Positions 1-9,050 of a DNA stretch of 64,000 nt are shown here, in pieces. This DNA is from Bacillus sp. EB01 (lineage in GTDB: Bacteria > Bacillota > Bacilli > Bacillales > Cytobacillaceae). The stretch is taken from assembly GCF_000613125.1 (NCBI RefSeq), contig NZ_HG964497.1:4872378-4936377 (forward strand), read 5' to 3'. Made by a program: the position numbers and the translations under genes. The notes under the pieces are model-generated. The model saw only the letters and a list, made by a program, of their open reading frames with translations. It was not told the origin of the DNA and ran no database searches. Numbering within the stretch: position 1 is the stretch's first letter; every line of letters begins with the position of its first letter.

Positions 1-3
1 CTA

Positions 4-1428
4 GTGGAATATGTAAACTGGCTTGAAGAAGTTGGTAAGAGGAAGGATACTTTTATTAAAGATACACAGAAGCTCCTGCAGATAAAAAGTGTATTGGATG
101 AATCCAATCCTACTGCGGAAGCACCTCTTGGGAAGGGAATCAAAGAGGCCCTTGATTTTATGCTTAACCTAGGAGAAGCTGATGGTTTTGTGACTAAAAA
201 CACAGATAATCTTGCGGGGCATATTGAGTTAGGGGAGGGCAGGGAGCTTGTTGGCATTCTGTGCCATCTCGATGTTGTTCCAGAAGGAGATGGATGGACA
301 AGCGGGCCGTACGATGCGGAAATTCGTGATGGGAAACTATATGCCCGCGGCGTACTTGATGATAAGGGGCCGACAATGGCTGCCTATTATGCAATGAAAA
401 TAATCAAGGAACTTGGCTTGCCTTTGAAAAAACGGGTAAGGATGATCCTTGGAACTGATGAAGAAAGCGATTGGCGCTGTGTTTCCCGTTATTTTGAAAC
501 CGAGGAAATGCCGGGAATGGGCTTTGCGCCAGATGCTGATTTTCCAATTATCTACGCTGAAAAAGGCATTTCCGACTTTGACCTTGTTCAAACCCTCTCC
601 GGGGATGAAGCAGAAGACGCTCCCCAAGTTGAAGTGCTGGAATTCCAGGCTGGGCTTCGCTATAACATGGTGCCTGACTTTGCTAGAGCTTCCCTTCATG
701 TACATAATGGAGACACGGAAATTATGCAAAGGTTTATCGAGTTCATGGACCAGAATGGCCTTGAAAGGGAACTTCATGTAGATGCAGGAACCGTTGTGTT
801 GGAAGTCAAGGGTGTGTCTGCGCATGGCATGGAACCGGAAAAGGGAAAAAATGCTGGTTTGTTTTTAGCTGAGTTCCTTTCGAGTCTAACTATCGATTCG
901 AAAGCTAAAAAGTATTTTACCTTTGTTTCGGATTATTTTTATAAAGACTCACGAGGGAAAAATCTTGGAATTGCCTATAGTGATGACATTACCGGCGACA
1001 TGACAATTAATGTTGGAAAACTGTCGTATACAAAAGAAAAAGCAGGTATGCTTGGTTTGAATCTCCGCTATCCTGTAACCGCAACTATGGATGAGATTAA
1101 AACAAAGCTGGAGTTTGTGGTGTTGGAACGCGGGTTTGAGATTTCCAATTTCACTGACTCCAAGCCGCATCATGTCGATGAAAATGACTTCTTGATTCAA
1201 ACCTTGAAAAAGGTGTATGAGGAGCAGACAGGAGAACCGGCAGGGTTGATTGCAATCGGCGGGGGTACCTATGCAAGATCGCTTAAATCGGGCGTGGCGT
1301 TTGGCCCGCTATTTCCTGGAAGGCCTGATGTTGCACATCAAAAAGATGAATATATGTTTATTGAGGATCTACTGAAAGCCGCAGCCCTTTATGCCCAGGC
1401 GATATGGGAGCTTGCAAAGGAAGAGTAA
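4..1428 (+). CDS. pepV: PepV-type M20 dipeptidase (may start before the window)
   Basis: Zinc-dependent cytoplasmic dipeptidase of the M20 family that cleaves dipeptides for amino acid supply. The 474-residue frame shows the metal-ligand motifs in order: HLDVV (His88, Asp90), GVLDDKG (Asp119/120) and GTDEESDW (Glu153/154), then a lid domain and a C-terminal GGGTYAR / FPGRPDVAHQ segment typical of PepV. Length matches the family (about 465-475). The first available start is GTG at base 4, so no ribosome site is visible and the true start could lie upstream of the window. It is followed 25 bases later by dat, probably in one transcript. In B. subtilis the homologue is ytjP. Confidence 0.9.
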   Translation: MEYVNWLEEVGKRKDTFIKDTQKLLQIKSVLDESNPTAEAPLGKGIKEALDFMLNLGEADGFVTKNTDNLAGHIELGEGRELVGILCHLDVVPEGDGWTSGPYDAEIRDGKLYARGVLDDKGPTMAAYYAMKIIKELGLPLKKRVRMILGTDEESDWRCVSRYFETEEMPGMGFAPDADFPIIYAEKGISDFDLVQTLSGDEAEDAPQVEVLEFQAGLRYNMVPDFARASLHVHNGDTEIMQRFIEFMDQNGLERELHVDAGTVVLEVKGVSAHGMEPEKGKNAGLFLAEFLSSLTIDSKAKKYFTFVSDYFYKDSRGKNLGIAYSDDITGDMTINVGKLSYTKEKAGMLGLNLRYPVTATMDEIKTKLEFVVLERGFEISNFTDSKPHHVDENDFLIQTLKKVYEEQTGEPAGLIAIGGGTYARSLKSGVAFGPLFPGRPDVAHQKDEYMFIEDLLKAAALYAQAIWELAKEE

Positions 1429-1453
1429 ATAGAGAAGAGCAGGAGGAAACCAG

Positions 1454-2320
1454 ATGGAATTCGTAGTGTTGAATGGGGACATCATCTCGCGGGATAAGGC
1501 GTCTATTGATGTGGAGGACCGAGGATATCAATTTGGTGATGGTGTGTATGAGGTTATTCGGGTGTATAACGGAACTATGTTCACGGCAATGGAGCATCTT
1601 GAAAGGCTTGAAGCTAGTGCGAAGAAAATCGGCATTAGCCTAGGCTGGACCATTCAGGAACTTGAATTGAAGTTCAAAGAATTGATTGATAAAAATCAAT
1701 TAACTACTGGGATTGTCTACCTTCAGGTGACTAGGGGCATATCGCCGCGAAACCACGTGTTTCCGCCTGCAGGAACGGCTCAGACACTAGTAGCCTACAC
1801 AAGAAAGACAGATCGTCCGCTCCAAACGATTACGAATGGAGCAGCAGCAATTGTGGAAGAGGATCTCCGATGGCTGCGCTGCGATATAAAGAGCCTAAAT
1901 CTTCTAGGTAACATCCTCGCCAAACAAAAAGCCGCGGATGCTGGCTGCTATGAAGCCATCCTCCATCGGAATGGAACGGTTACTGAAGGAAGTTCCTCAA
2001 ACATTTTTATTGTTGAAAGTGGAACAATCTACACCCACTCAGCCGATAACCTTATCCTTAATGGGATAACGAGACAAACTCTCGCAAAGCTCTGTCAAAG
2101 GGAAGGAATTCTTTTTGTTGAAAAGGCATTTACAGTTGAAGATTTAAACAGTGCCGACGAAGTCATTCTTGCCAGCACTACTTCCGAGCTCACCCCTATT
2201 GTAAAAATAGATGGTAAACTTGTGGGAAATGGCGAGCCGGGACCTGTGACAAGAAAGGTTCAAATGCTTTTTGAACAGGAAATTGAAAAGCAGTGCGGCA
2301 GCATAGCTGTAAAGCAGTAA
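1454..2320 (+). CDS. dat: D-amino acid aminotransferase
   Basis: PLP enzyme of fold type IV that interconverts D-alanine and D-glutamate with their keto acids, feeding peptidoglycan synthesis. The 288-residue protein has the GYQFGDGVYEVIRVYNG segment near residue 25-40 and the PLP lysine in CDIKSLNLLGN (Lys146, equivalent to Lys145 of the Bacillus enzyme). The later motifs VTEGSSSNIF and TSELTPIV are also typical. ATG 1454 is preceded by an AGGAGG site. It lies directly behind pepV and ends at a strong hairpin terminator. Branched-chain aminotransferase is the only serious alternative; the substrate-lid sequence and length fit D-AAT better. Confidence 0.92.
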   Translation: MEFVVLNGDIISRDKASIDVEDRGYQFGDGVYEVIRVYNGTMFTAMEHLERLEASAKKIGISLGWTIQELELKFKELIDKNQLTTGIVYLQVTRGISPRNHVFPPAGTAQTLVAYTRKTDRPLQTITNGAAAIVEEDLRWLRCDIKSLNLLGNILAKQKAADAGCYEAILHRNGTVTEGSSSNIFIVESGTIYTHSADNLILNGITRQTLAKLCQREGILFVEKAFTVEDLNSADEVILASTTSELTPIVKIDGKLVGNGEPGPVTRKVQMLFEQEIEKQCGSIAVKQ

Positions 2321-2406
2321 TATTAAAGTCAAGAAATAAAAGGATTTAAGGCTGCCCAATGGAAAGAACAAGGAGTTCTGTTATCGGTTATCTTATCAAA
2401 AGACAC

Positions 2407-2446
2407 AAGAAAGGACGTATGAATTGTCATACGTCCTTTCTTAATT
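2407..2446 (+). terminator. Rho-independent terminator of pepV-dat
   Basis: Perfect 16-bp stem (2407-2422 with 2427-2442) around a 4-base loop. The stem itself ends in TTTCTT, so it should terminate transcription leaving dat. Confidence 0.85.
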
Positions 2447-2610
2447 ATCTGGACTGCCATTAACTTGACAAAACTTCTGTCATTTTAAGTGCTGTTTTGA
2501 GTACCAATTTTATTAATATTTATAGCCTGCAGATTCCCGCATTTAGAATTAAGAGGGTTAGCACCTATCGGTTTGGGGAGCAGGTTAAGCAACTAGCCGA
2601 TCCGATAAAT

Positions 2611-2800
2611 ACACGGAAAAATTCCGCTTAATTAGAAATTATGATTAAAAAAAGCTTAAATAGACGGAGAGATTCCGCCTATTTACTCAAAACATTAGAA
2701 ATTGGGGGCTTTTTCTTTGCATAACCGGAAAATCCTCGCTTATTTACACCGATACGATTTCCATTCTCTAGCTAACCAGAAAATCTCCGCTTATTTTACT
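2611..2800. repeat. Array of four short palindromic repeats (REP-like)
   Basis: Four variants of a unit close to ACGGAAAAATTCCGCTTATT occur at about 2614, 2664, 2724 and 2775, spaced 50, 60 and 51 bases. Each can fold as a small hairpin (CGGAA/TTCCG in the best copy). A second array of the same unit is at 35287-35478. The rest of the 2447-2906 gap holds no gene I can see. Confidence 0.7.
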
Positions 2801-2906
2801 TTCGAAGGTTACTCGATTAAGGACAAGGCAAAGTTAATACTAGTAGTACAATTTTTTCCCGGTTTATCCTGGGAGTTTGCTACAATAAAACAAAAGGGTG
2901 TGACGT

Positions 2907-3452
2907 ATGAGCCATTATTTTTTTGCTGCGAAAATTCCTTCAGACACAAAAGTAAAAATGAAGGAAGAGATGGAGAAATTGAAAGCTTCGTATCCGTTCA
3001 GGCGCTGGGTTCATCATGAAGATTTGCATATTACACTTGCATTTTTGGGACATGCTCCTGAGGATAAACTGGAGGAAGCAAAAGCGCTTGTAAAGGAATC
3101 TATTCAGGATTTTGAAGCGTTCAATATGTCAGTGGCAGGCCTGGGAACCTTTGGCCGTAAAGACCAGCCTAGAATCTTCTGGGCCGGTGTTTCAAAAAGT
3201 GATGAATTAAGTATATTGCGTGACCGAGTCTTTCAAGCTTGTGAAAAGGCAGGATTTCCTCTGGAGACAAGGCCGTTTTCCCCGCATATAACACTAGCCC
3301 GAAATTGGGAAGGAAAAGCTCCCTTTCAAAAACAAGAGGAGTCGCTGTCATTTAACAACTATGAATTTTTGCTGGACGAAGTGGTGTTGTATCGAACCAA
3401 TATGGCAAAAAACCCAAAATATGAAGCGGTTGAAATCTATCATTTAAAATAA
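2907..3452 (+). CDS. thpR: RNA 2',3'-cyclic phosphodiesterase (ThpR, 2H family)
   Basis: Member of the 2H phosphoesterase superfamily, annotated historically as 2'-5' RNA ligase. It hydrolyses 2',3'-cyclic phosphates at RNA ends. The 181-residue protein carries both catalytic tetrapeptides, HITLAFLG at residues 41-48 and PHITLAR at about 126-132, as the family requires. ATG 2907 follows an AAAGGGTGTGAC ribosome site. The homologue in the syntenic B. subtilis region is ytlP. It stands alone behind a repeat-rich gap and is followed by ytlR about 130 bases later. Confidence 0.9.
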   Translation: MSHYFFAAKIPSDTKVKMKEEMEKLKASYPFRRWVHHEDLHITLAFLGHAPEDKLEEAKALVKESIQDFEAFNMSVAGLGTFGRKDQPRIFWAGVSKSDELSILRDRVFQACEKAGFPLETRPFSPHITLARNWEGKAPFQKQEESLSFNNYEFLLDEVVLYRTNMAKNPKYEAVEIYHLK

Positions 3453-3585
3453 ATATGTGGATAAATTAAAGAATCTTATGTTGATGTACAGTAGACGAAG
3501 ACTAAATTGGAGTGGAAATCATAGGCTTAACTAGTTATTGCTTTCCGCACATTATAGAGACAGGGACAGGAGAAACTGGCAGGTA

Positions 3586-4539
3586 ATGAAAAAGTATTAT
3601 TTTATCGTAAACCCGAAGGCTGGAAATGGGAAATGCCTTAAGAAATGGGAAGCAATCGAAGGTAGCCTGCAAAACCAATCAATCCCCTATGAGGTTTATT
3701 TTAGTAAAAGGCCTGGCCATGCAACGGAACTCGCAAGAAACGTTGTAACAAATGCAGGGAATGGCAATATATCGGTTATAGCGGTTGGCGGTGACGGAAC
3801 TGCACACGAAGTGCTGAATGGGATTGGCAGCGGCGTGCCTATTTCGTTTGGTTTTATTCCGGGTGGATCAGGAAATGACTTTTCACGTGGCTTTTCCTTG
3901 CCGCGTGAGCCCTTGGCGGCATTGAATGATTTGCTTGAAACGAATACCGAACTCACAGATACAGTTGATGGTGGTAAGCTGGCATTAAAAGGAAGTCAAG
4001 AACGCCTGTTTATTAATAATATGGGCGGAGGGTTTGATGCGCTCGTTTCAAAAAAAGCGAATGAGACAAGCATGAAAGCAGTGTTCAACCGTTTTTCGCT
4101 AGGCAGGCTTGTGTATGTGTATATCCTTTTAAAGGAGCTATTTTCCTATAAGCCTGGAACAATTGAATTAACGATTGACGGAAATAGGCATATATATGAA
4201 CAAACATGGTTTGTTACAATTTCGAACCAGCCTTATTATGGAGGCGGGATGATTATATCGCCATCAGCAAAGGCCCGTGATGGCATGCTCGATATCACTG
4301 TGGTGACCCGCCTTTCCAGACTTAAGCTGTTGTTAGTGTTTATGAGCGTATTCTGGGGGAAACATATATACTTTAATGAAGTACATACTTTTCAGGGCAA
4401 GGAAATTTCAATCTCCTCAACTGCAGAAATTGATTTTCATGCAGATGGAGAATATATTGGAAAAGCCAACAATGGGAGTGCAACGGTATTACCCGGAGCA
4501 TTCAAAATCCTGTCCAATCGCAGAACTTTACAAGAATAG
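3586..4539 (+). CDS. ytlR: Diacylglycerol/lipid kinase family protein YtlR
   Basis: Lipid kinase of the DagK/YegS fold, phosphorylating a diacylglycerol-like or sphingosine-like substrate at the membrane. The sequence opens with the family start KYYFIVNPKAGNGK and has the nucleotide-binding GGDGT at residues 68-72 and PGGSGNDFSRG downstream. I chose ATG 3586 because homology begins at its second residue; an in-frame TTG at 3538 would add 16 unrelated residues. Length is 317. Only 20 bases separate it from the pullulanase gene, so the two are probably cotranscribed. The exact substrate cannot be told from sequence; DgkB and BmrU are other members of the family. Confidence 0.85.
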   Translation: MKKYYFIVNPKAGNGKCLKKWEAIEGSLQNQSIPYEVYFSKRPGHATELARNVVTNAGNGNISVIAVGGDGTAHEVLNGIGSGVPISFGFIPGGSGNDFSRGFSLPREPLAALNDLLETNTELTDTVDGGKLALKGSQERLFINNMGGGFDALVSKKANETSMKAVFNRFSLGRLVYVYILLKELFSYKPGTIELTIDGNRHIYEQTWFVTISNQPYYGGGMIISPSAKARDGMLDITVVTRLSRLKLLLVFMSVFWGKHIYFNEVHTFQGKEISISSTAEIDFHADGEYIGKANNGSATVLPGAFKILSNRRTLQE

Positions 4540-4559
4540 AAAAATTGGTGGTGAGTCAA

Positions 4560-6701
4560 ATGGCTTCCGTTAAGCGAGACTTTAATGCATACCTTGATGC
4601 AATGAATGAAATCACTATTTTGCTGCCTCTCTCCTATCGGGAAGCAGCTTCCGATTCATTCACATTATCAAATGGAACAACTGATATTCCCCTAGAATTA
4701 GTTGATATCACAGAGGTAGAGGATGGTTTAAAATTATCCTACAGATTCCAGGGAGAATTTGAATTTGGGACGGAGTATTTTGTATCAGGAATGAACGGCA
4801 TAGAAGCGGACGTGGAAATTCGCGCTGTAGTTCGGACGACTGATTTCGATGAGACCTTTTTTTATCAGGGTGAAGATCTGGGGGCAATTTGTAAGGATGG
4901 CTATACAACCTTTAAACTATGGGCCCCAACTGCTATACAAGTAAAAGTAAAACTCTTCCCACCAGGAGGGAAGTTTTTTGAACTTGTGAAGATGTCCAGG
5001 GGAGAAAAGGGGGTATGGTCAGCAGAATTGGCGCGAGACCTTGAATTTTACCGTTACACTTTTATGGTTCTTGTAAACCATGAATGGAGGGAAGCGGTGG
5101 ACCCCTATTCAGTAGCAGCTTCTGCGAACACAACTCATAGTGTTGTCGCCAAGCTAGAAAATACAAGAGTTCAGCCAGTCCAGCTTCCGTCGTTCACTCA
5201 TCCTGTGGATGCGGTTATATATGAAACGCATATCCGGGATTTTACAATCCATCCTGATAGCGGAGTCAGCAACAAAGGCCTCTATATCGGAGCTGCAGAG
5301 ACGGATGCGAACGGTGCTGACGGAAAGGCTGCCGGTCTGTCATATGTAAAAGAACTGGGCGTGACACATGTTGAGTTCCTGCCATTCAATGATTTTGCGG
5401 GCATTAATGAATTGGAAAAAACGGAATACAATTGGGGCTACAACCCGCTCCTTTTTAACGTTCCAGAGGGCAGTTATTCAACAGACCCATCCGATCCATA
5501 TAAACGAATCGTTGAATTGAAGCAGATGATTGAGGGATTTCATTCCGAGGGTTTAAGAGTCATTATGGATGTCGTCTATAATCATGTTTTTATTAGGGAA
5601 CAATCTCCTTTTGAAAAAATTGTCCCGGGATACTTCTTCCGGTTTAATTCAGATGGGCAGCCTTCGGATGGCACGGGTGTAGGCAATGATATTGCTTCTG
5701 AAAGGCTAATGGCACGAAAATTCATTCATGACTCTGTCCGATATTGGGTGAAGGAATACAACATTGACGGGATAAGAATGGATTTGATGGGCATTCTCGA
5801 TGTTGAAACGGTAAATGGAATCCGCGAGATTTGCGACAGCCTAAAGCCAAGTATGATTATTATTGGAGAGGGATGGGAATTGAACACTCCGCTTCCTTCA
5901 TCTGAAAAGGCAGCTATGCGGAATCAGAATTTGATGCCGTCCATCGGCCAATTCAATGACCAGTTCCGTGACTCCATCAAGGGAAGTACATTTAATCTTT
6001 ATGAACGCGGCTATGCCCTGGGGAATGGAACCTATACCAATCGAGCAAAGGAAGCTCTTGCTGGAAGCATTGGCCTATTTACGGATGGCAAAGCAGTATT
6101 CAATGAGCCAGTACAGTCAGTTAATTATGTTGAGGCGCATGATAACCATACACTTTGGGATAAGTTGGAAGCTTGCCTGGACAATTCAGGTGATTTATTA
6201 AAAATGAAATGCCATAGACTTGCAACTAGTCTTGTACTGCTTGCACAGGGAGTTCCCTTTCTTCACAGCGGCCAGGAATTTTTCAGGACAAAGGGAGGAA
6301 TTGGCAATAGCTATAAAGAACCTGATGAGGTAAATCAATTAGACTGGGAACGAAAAATTAGGCATTCGGAAAATGTTCGCTATATTAAGGGAATCATTGA
6401 AATTAGAAAACAGCTCGAATGCTTCCGATATAGAAGTGCGGAGGATATTAGGATTAATTTAATGGATTTGGGTCTGCAGCATCCGTTAATCGGCTTCCAC
6501 TTTAATTCGGGGGTTGATGATGAGGAGGTAATCCTTATTGTGAATCCAACCGTATATATCCACCATATTACGCTTCCTGACGGTGAATGGGATGTGCTTG
6601 CAGATGATCTTCATGCAGCAACCCAGCCCCTAAGGACGATTACACGTGAGGAAACAGCCGTATTGGAACCGGTCAGTATAATGGTTTTAGTCAAAAAATA
6701 A
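4560..6701 (+). CDS. amyX: Type I pullulanase (glycoside hydrolase 13)
   Basis: Intracellular debranching enzyme that hydrolyses alpha-1,6 bonds in pullulan and branched maltodextrins. The 713-residue protein has an N-terminal beta-sandwich region, then the (beta/alpha)8 domain with the type I pullulanase signature YNWGYNP, nucleophile Asp408 in IDGIRMDLMG, acid/base Glu437 in GEGWEL and Asp528 in EAHDNHT. There is no signal peptide, so it is cytoplasmic like B. subtilis AmyX (718 residues). ATG 4560 has a GGTGGTGA site 5 bases upstream; TTG 4545 is an alternative in-frame start. It follows ytlR closely and ends at a hairpin terminator. Confidence 0.93.
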   Translation: MASVKRDFNAYLDAMNEITILLPLSYREAASDSFTLSNGTTDIPLELVDITEVEDGLKLSYRFQGEFEFGTEYFVSGMNGIEADVEIRAVVRTTDFDETFFYQGEDLGAICKDGYTTFKLWAPTAIQVKVKLFPPGGKFFELVKMSRGEKGVWSAELARDLEFYRYTFMVLVNHEWREAVDPYSVAASANTTHSVVAKLENTRVQPVQLPSFTHPVDAVIYETHIRDFTIHPDSGVSNKGLYIGAAETDANGADGKAAGLSYVKELGVTHVEFLPFNDFAGINELEKTEYNWGYNPLLFNVPEGSYSTDPSDPYKRIVELKQMIEGFHSEGLRVIMDVVYNHVFIREQSPFEKIVPGYFFRFNSDGQPSDGTGVGNDIASERLMARKFIHDSVRYWVKEYNIDGIRMDLMGILDVETVNGIREICDSLKPSMIIIGEGWELNTPLPSSEKAAMRNQNLMPSIGQFNDQFRDSIKGSTFNLYERGYALGNGTYTNRAKEALAGSIGLFTDGKAVFNEPVQSVNYVEAHDNHTLWDKLEACLDNSGDLLKMKCHRLATSLVLLAQGVPFLHSGQEFFRTKGGIGNSYKEPDEVNQLDWERKIRHSENVRYIKGIIEIRKQLECFRYRSAEDIRINLMDLGLQHPLIGFHFNSGVDDEEVILIVNPTVYIHHITLPDGEWDVLADDLHAATQPLRTITREETAVLEPVSIMVLVKK

Positions 6702-6768
6702 TTAGGGAATTTGTCTTTTCTGTCTATAGTCTCTTGACGAATAATGCCGAATGGCGCTAATATTTATA

Positions 6769-6808
6769 AGATAGCTATTGTAATAAGCTTACAGTAGCTG
6801 TCTTTTTT
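6769..6808 (+). terminator. Terminator of ytlR-amyX
   Basis: 15-bp stem with two G-U pairs (6769-6783 with 6789-6803), a 5-base loop and a run of six T. Confidence 0.8.
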
Positions 6809-6962
6809 ACTTTATAAGTCAATTTACTTTTCTCTTTGAACCTCGATTCTCCAATACAACCGGGCACCGGCGTTTAACAGCAATGAGCGTACATTGCCCA
6901 AAAATACGGACCGCAACCGCGGACAGCGCAAGATGTTACGGACATAGTGTAGGTGACCTGTT

Positions 6963-7745
6963 TTGGAATATATATTAGGGAATGAATGGGAAATAGTCCC
7001 GGCCGGGGGCGCCACAGGCAAAGCCTTTTATGCAGAGTATAAGGAACAGAAGCTTTTTCTGAAACGCAATTCATCGCCTTTTTTGGCGGTGCTTTCTGCA
7101 GAGGGAATTGTTCCAAAGCTTGTATGGACAAAAAGGCTTGAAACTGGCGATGTTATTACTGCCCAGCAATGGAAGAATGGCAGGGAATTGGAACCGGAAG
7201 AAATGGGCCAGGAAAGTGTCGCAAAGCTGCTCAAAAAGATTCATAGCTCTGAGCCGCTGCTTTCGATGCTTATTCGGCTGGGAAAAAAACCAGTAGTTCC
7301 ACAAAATATGCTGGATAGCCTTATTAAAAGCCTTGACCCCGATATTGCCCAGCACCCTGTGGTTAAGGAAGGCCTGCGTTTTTTGAAAAACGAAATTGGA
7401 AATGTTCAATATTCTCACCATGTTGTTTGCCATAGTGATGTTAATCATAATAACTGGCTGCTAGGTGAAGACAGCCAGTTATACCTGATTGATTGGGACG
7501 GAGCGACAGTTGGGGATCCGGCAATCGATTTGGGAATGCTTTTATACTGGTATGTTCCCGAGAAAGATTGGCTTTCCTGGCTTAGCCGTTATGGAATGCC
7601 TTTGACTTCAAACCTGGAGCTGCGCATGAAATGGTATGTTACAGGCCAGGCTATTTCGACAGTCCAATGGTGTAAGGACAAAAACCAGGATGGCGAGATG
7701 AATAAATGGCTGGGATTTCTGGCCAGGTTATTAAAGTTGGCCTGA
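6963..7745 (+). CDS. ytmP: Aminoglycoside phosphotransferase-like kinase YtmP
   Basis: Small-molecule kinase of the APH/choline kinase fold, 260 residues, substrate unknown. The kinase catalytic loop is HSDVNHNNWLL and the metal motif is LIDWDGATVGDPAIDLG, both intact. The N-terminal segment PAGGATGKAF resembles a nucleotide-binding glycine loop. The start is TTG 6963, giving the conserved beginning MEYILGNEW; no ATG fits. It ends convergently with ytzH, overlapping by 15 bases, as in B. subtilis. The 150 bases upstream hold no gene I can support. Confidence 0.85.
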   Translation: MEYILGNEWEIVPAGGATGKAFYAEYKEQKLFLKRNSSPFLAVLSAEGIVPKLVWTKRLETGDVITAQQWKNGRELEPEEMGQESVAKLLKKIHSSEPLLSMLIRLGKKPVVPQNMLDSLIKSLDPDIAQHPVVKEGLRFLKNEIGNVQYSHHVVCHSDVNHNNWLLGEDSQLYLIDWDGATVGDPAIDLGMLLYWYVPEKDWLSWLSRYGMPLTSNLELRMKWYVTGQAISTVQWCKDKNQDGEMNKWLGFLARLLKLA

Positions 7746-8018
7746 AAACTGGTCGATATCACTTACCCAGTTTGAAAGCTGACCTTGATGAGCCTGAATA
7801 TGATTATCCAGGTCCGTGCTTTGGGCACCATGCTGGCCATATTCATATATATCCTGTAAGATGCCTTTTACATTTTTGTTTATGCCAGTGTGGGCCATTA
7901 GTGACTTTACCAATCGTTCAACTTGTTCGCACTCTGCGACAGAACCACAGCAATCGGTTTGATGGTTGCTTAGGATATCCTTAAGGACAGCAGCCTGATC
8001 CTGGCTGTTTAATGGCAT
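7731..8018 (-). CDS. ytzH: YtzH-like protein of unknown function
   Basis: Small 95-residue acidic protein conserved in Bacillaceae at this position next to ytmP and trmB. It has a conserved core ILSNHQTDCCGSVAECEQ with two adjacent Cys and one more nearby, and a helix-rich C-terminal half. I chose ATG 8018, which has a GAAAGGATG ribosome site 8 bases upstream; the longer frame to 8087 adds non-conserved residues. The function is not known. The Cys-rich centre could bind a metal, but that is inference. Confidence 0.8.
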   Translation of the reverse strand: MPLNSQDQAAVLKDILSNHQTDCCGSVAECEQVERLVKSLMAHTGINKNVKGILQDIYEYGQHGAQSTDLDNHIQAHQGQLSNWVSDIDQFSGQL

Positions 8019-8234
8019 ATGTGTCATCCTTTCAATGTTAATTTCTTTTCTATATGGGAATCCATAACTTAGGTTGTGGATTCCCATGTTTGTTTATTCA
8101 TTGAGCTGCTTGCATGGATTTTCAGTTCATGATATCTTTTAAACCGAATGATGTTTTAGGACGTATAACCTTTTCTGACAGGTAAGGTTCAGACTATCCT
8201 TTCAGACAAAGGTTTTTATGATAGGAGTGCGAGT

Positions 8235-8876
8235 ATGAGATTTCGTAATAAACCATGGGCCGGCGAAAAAATTCGGCAGTACCCCCAATATGTTATTTCA
8301 TCCCCTGAGCAGCATAAGGGGAAATGGAATGAAGTGTTTGGAAATGAGAACCCCCTCCATATTGAAGTAGGTACAGGAAAAGGAAGGTTCATTACAGGCA
8401 TGGCTGCTGCCAATCCCGACATTAATTACCTTGGTATTGAACTGCACGAGGGAGTTATTGTGACTGCATTGGACCGGATTATTGAGGCGGAGCTTCCAAA
8501 TGTAAAGCTTCTCAACGTGGATGCGGCTGAACTTCTGTCCATTTTTGCAAAGGGAGACGTTAGCAGGTTATATCTTAACTTTTCGGACCCATGGCCAAAG
8601 ACACGTCATGCGAAAAGGCGTCTTACTTATAAAAGCTTTTTAGCATTATATGAGCAAATACTAATTGATGGCGGAGAAATTCATTTTAAGACGGATAATC
8701 AGGGTCTTTTTGAATATTCTTTAGTGAGCTTTTCAGAGTATGGCATGCTTTTGAAATATGTAAGCCTTGATTTACACAACAGCAATTTTGCTGGAAACAT
8801 CATGACTGAGTATGAAGAGAAATTTTCCGGTAAGGGCAGCCGGATCTACCGATGCGAAGTTCAATATAGAAATTGA
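8235..8876 (+). CDS. trmB: tRNA (guanine-N7-)-methyltransferase
   Basis: SAM-dependent enzyme that makes m7G46 in the tRNA variable loop. The 213-residue protein has the SAM-binding loop [11 protein letters not shown], the acidic strand end YLGIELHEG, and the TrmB signature [18 protein letters not shown], which is diagnostic of the family. Its length matches B. subtilis TrmB (YtmQ). ATG 8235 follows a GAGTGCGAGT-like weak site after AGGAG at 8222-8226. It is followed by a hairpin terminator and then ytnP. Confidence 0.95.
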   Translation: MRFRNKPWAGEKIRQYPQYVISSPEQHKGKWNEVFGNENPLHIEVGTGKGRFITGMAAANPDINYLGIELHEGVIVTALDRIIEAELPNVKLLNVDAAELLSIFAKGDVSRLYLNFSDPWPKTRHAKRRLTYKSFLALYEQILIDGGEIHFKTDNQGLFEYSLVSFSEYGMLLKYVSLDLHNSNFAGNIMTEYEEKFSGKGSRIYRCEVQYRN

Positions 8877-8883
8877 GTTACAG

Positions 8884-8915
8884 GCATCCTCCAATGCGAG
8901 GGTGCTTTTCTTTTT
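8884..8915 (+). terminator. Terminator of trmB
   Basis: 8-bp stem with one G-U pair (8884-8891 with 8898-8905) followed by a T-rich tract. Confidence 0.75.
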
Positions 8916-9050
8916 ATTTCGAAAAATGTCTCAAAAGCGAAAATTGGAAATGTTAGTGGTAAAATAGAAAAAGTATAGAAAAGCTTGGCATCGAAAATAT
9001 TTAAAAATAATCCATGCTTTCCTGTCAGCCAAATTAAGGAGGGATATTCG

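Noticed and set aside
337-825. 162-codon minus-strand frame inside pepV
   Set aside because: pepV motifs are clear on the plus strand; the minus frame has no support.
2611-2800. CRISPR-like regular array
   Set aside because: Units are only about 20 bases, imperfect, few, and there are no equal-length unique spacers or cas genes; they fit REP-like palindromes better.
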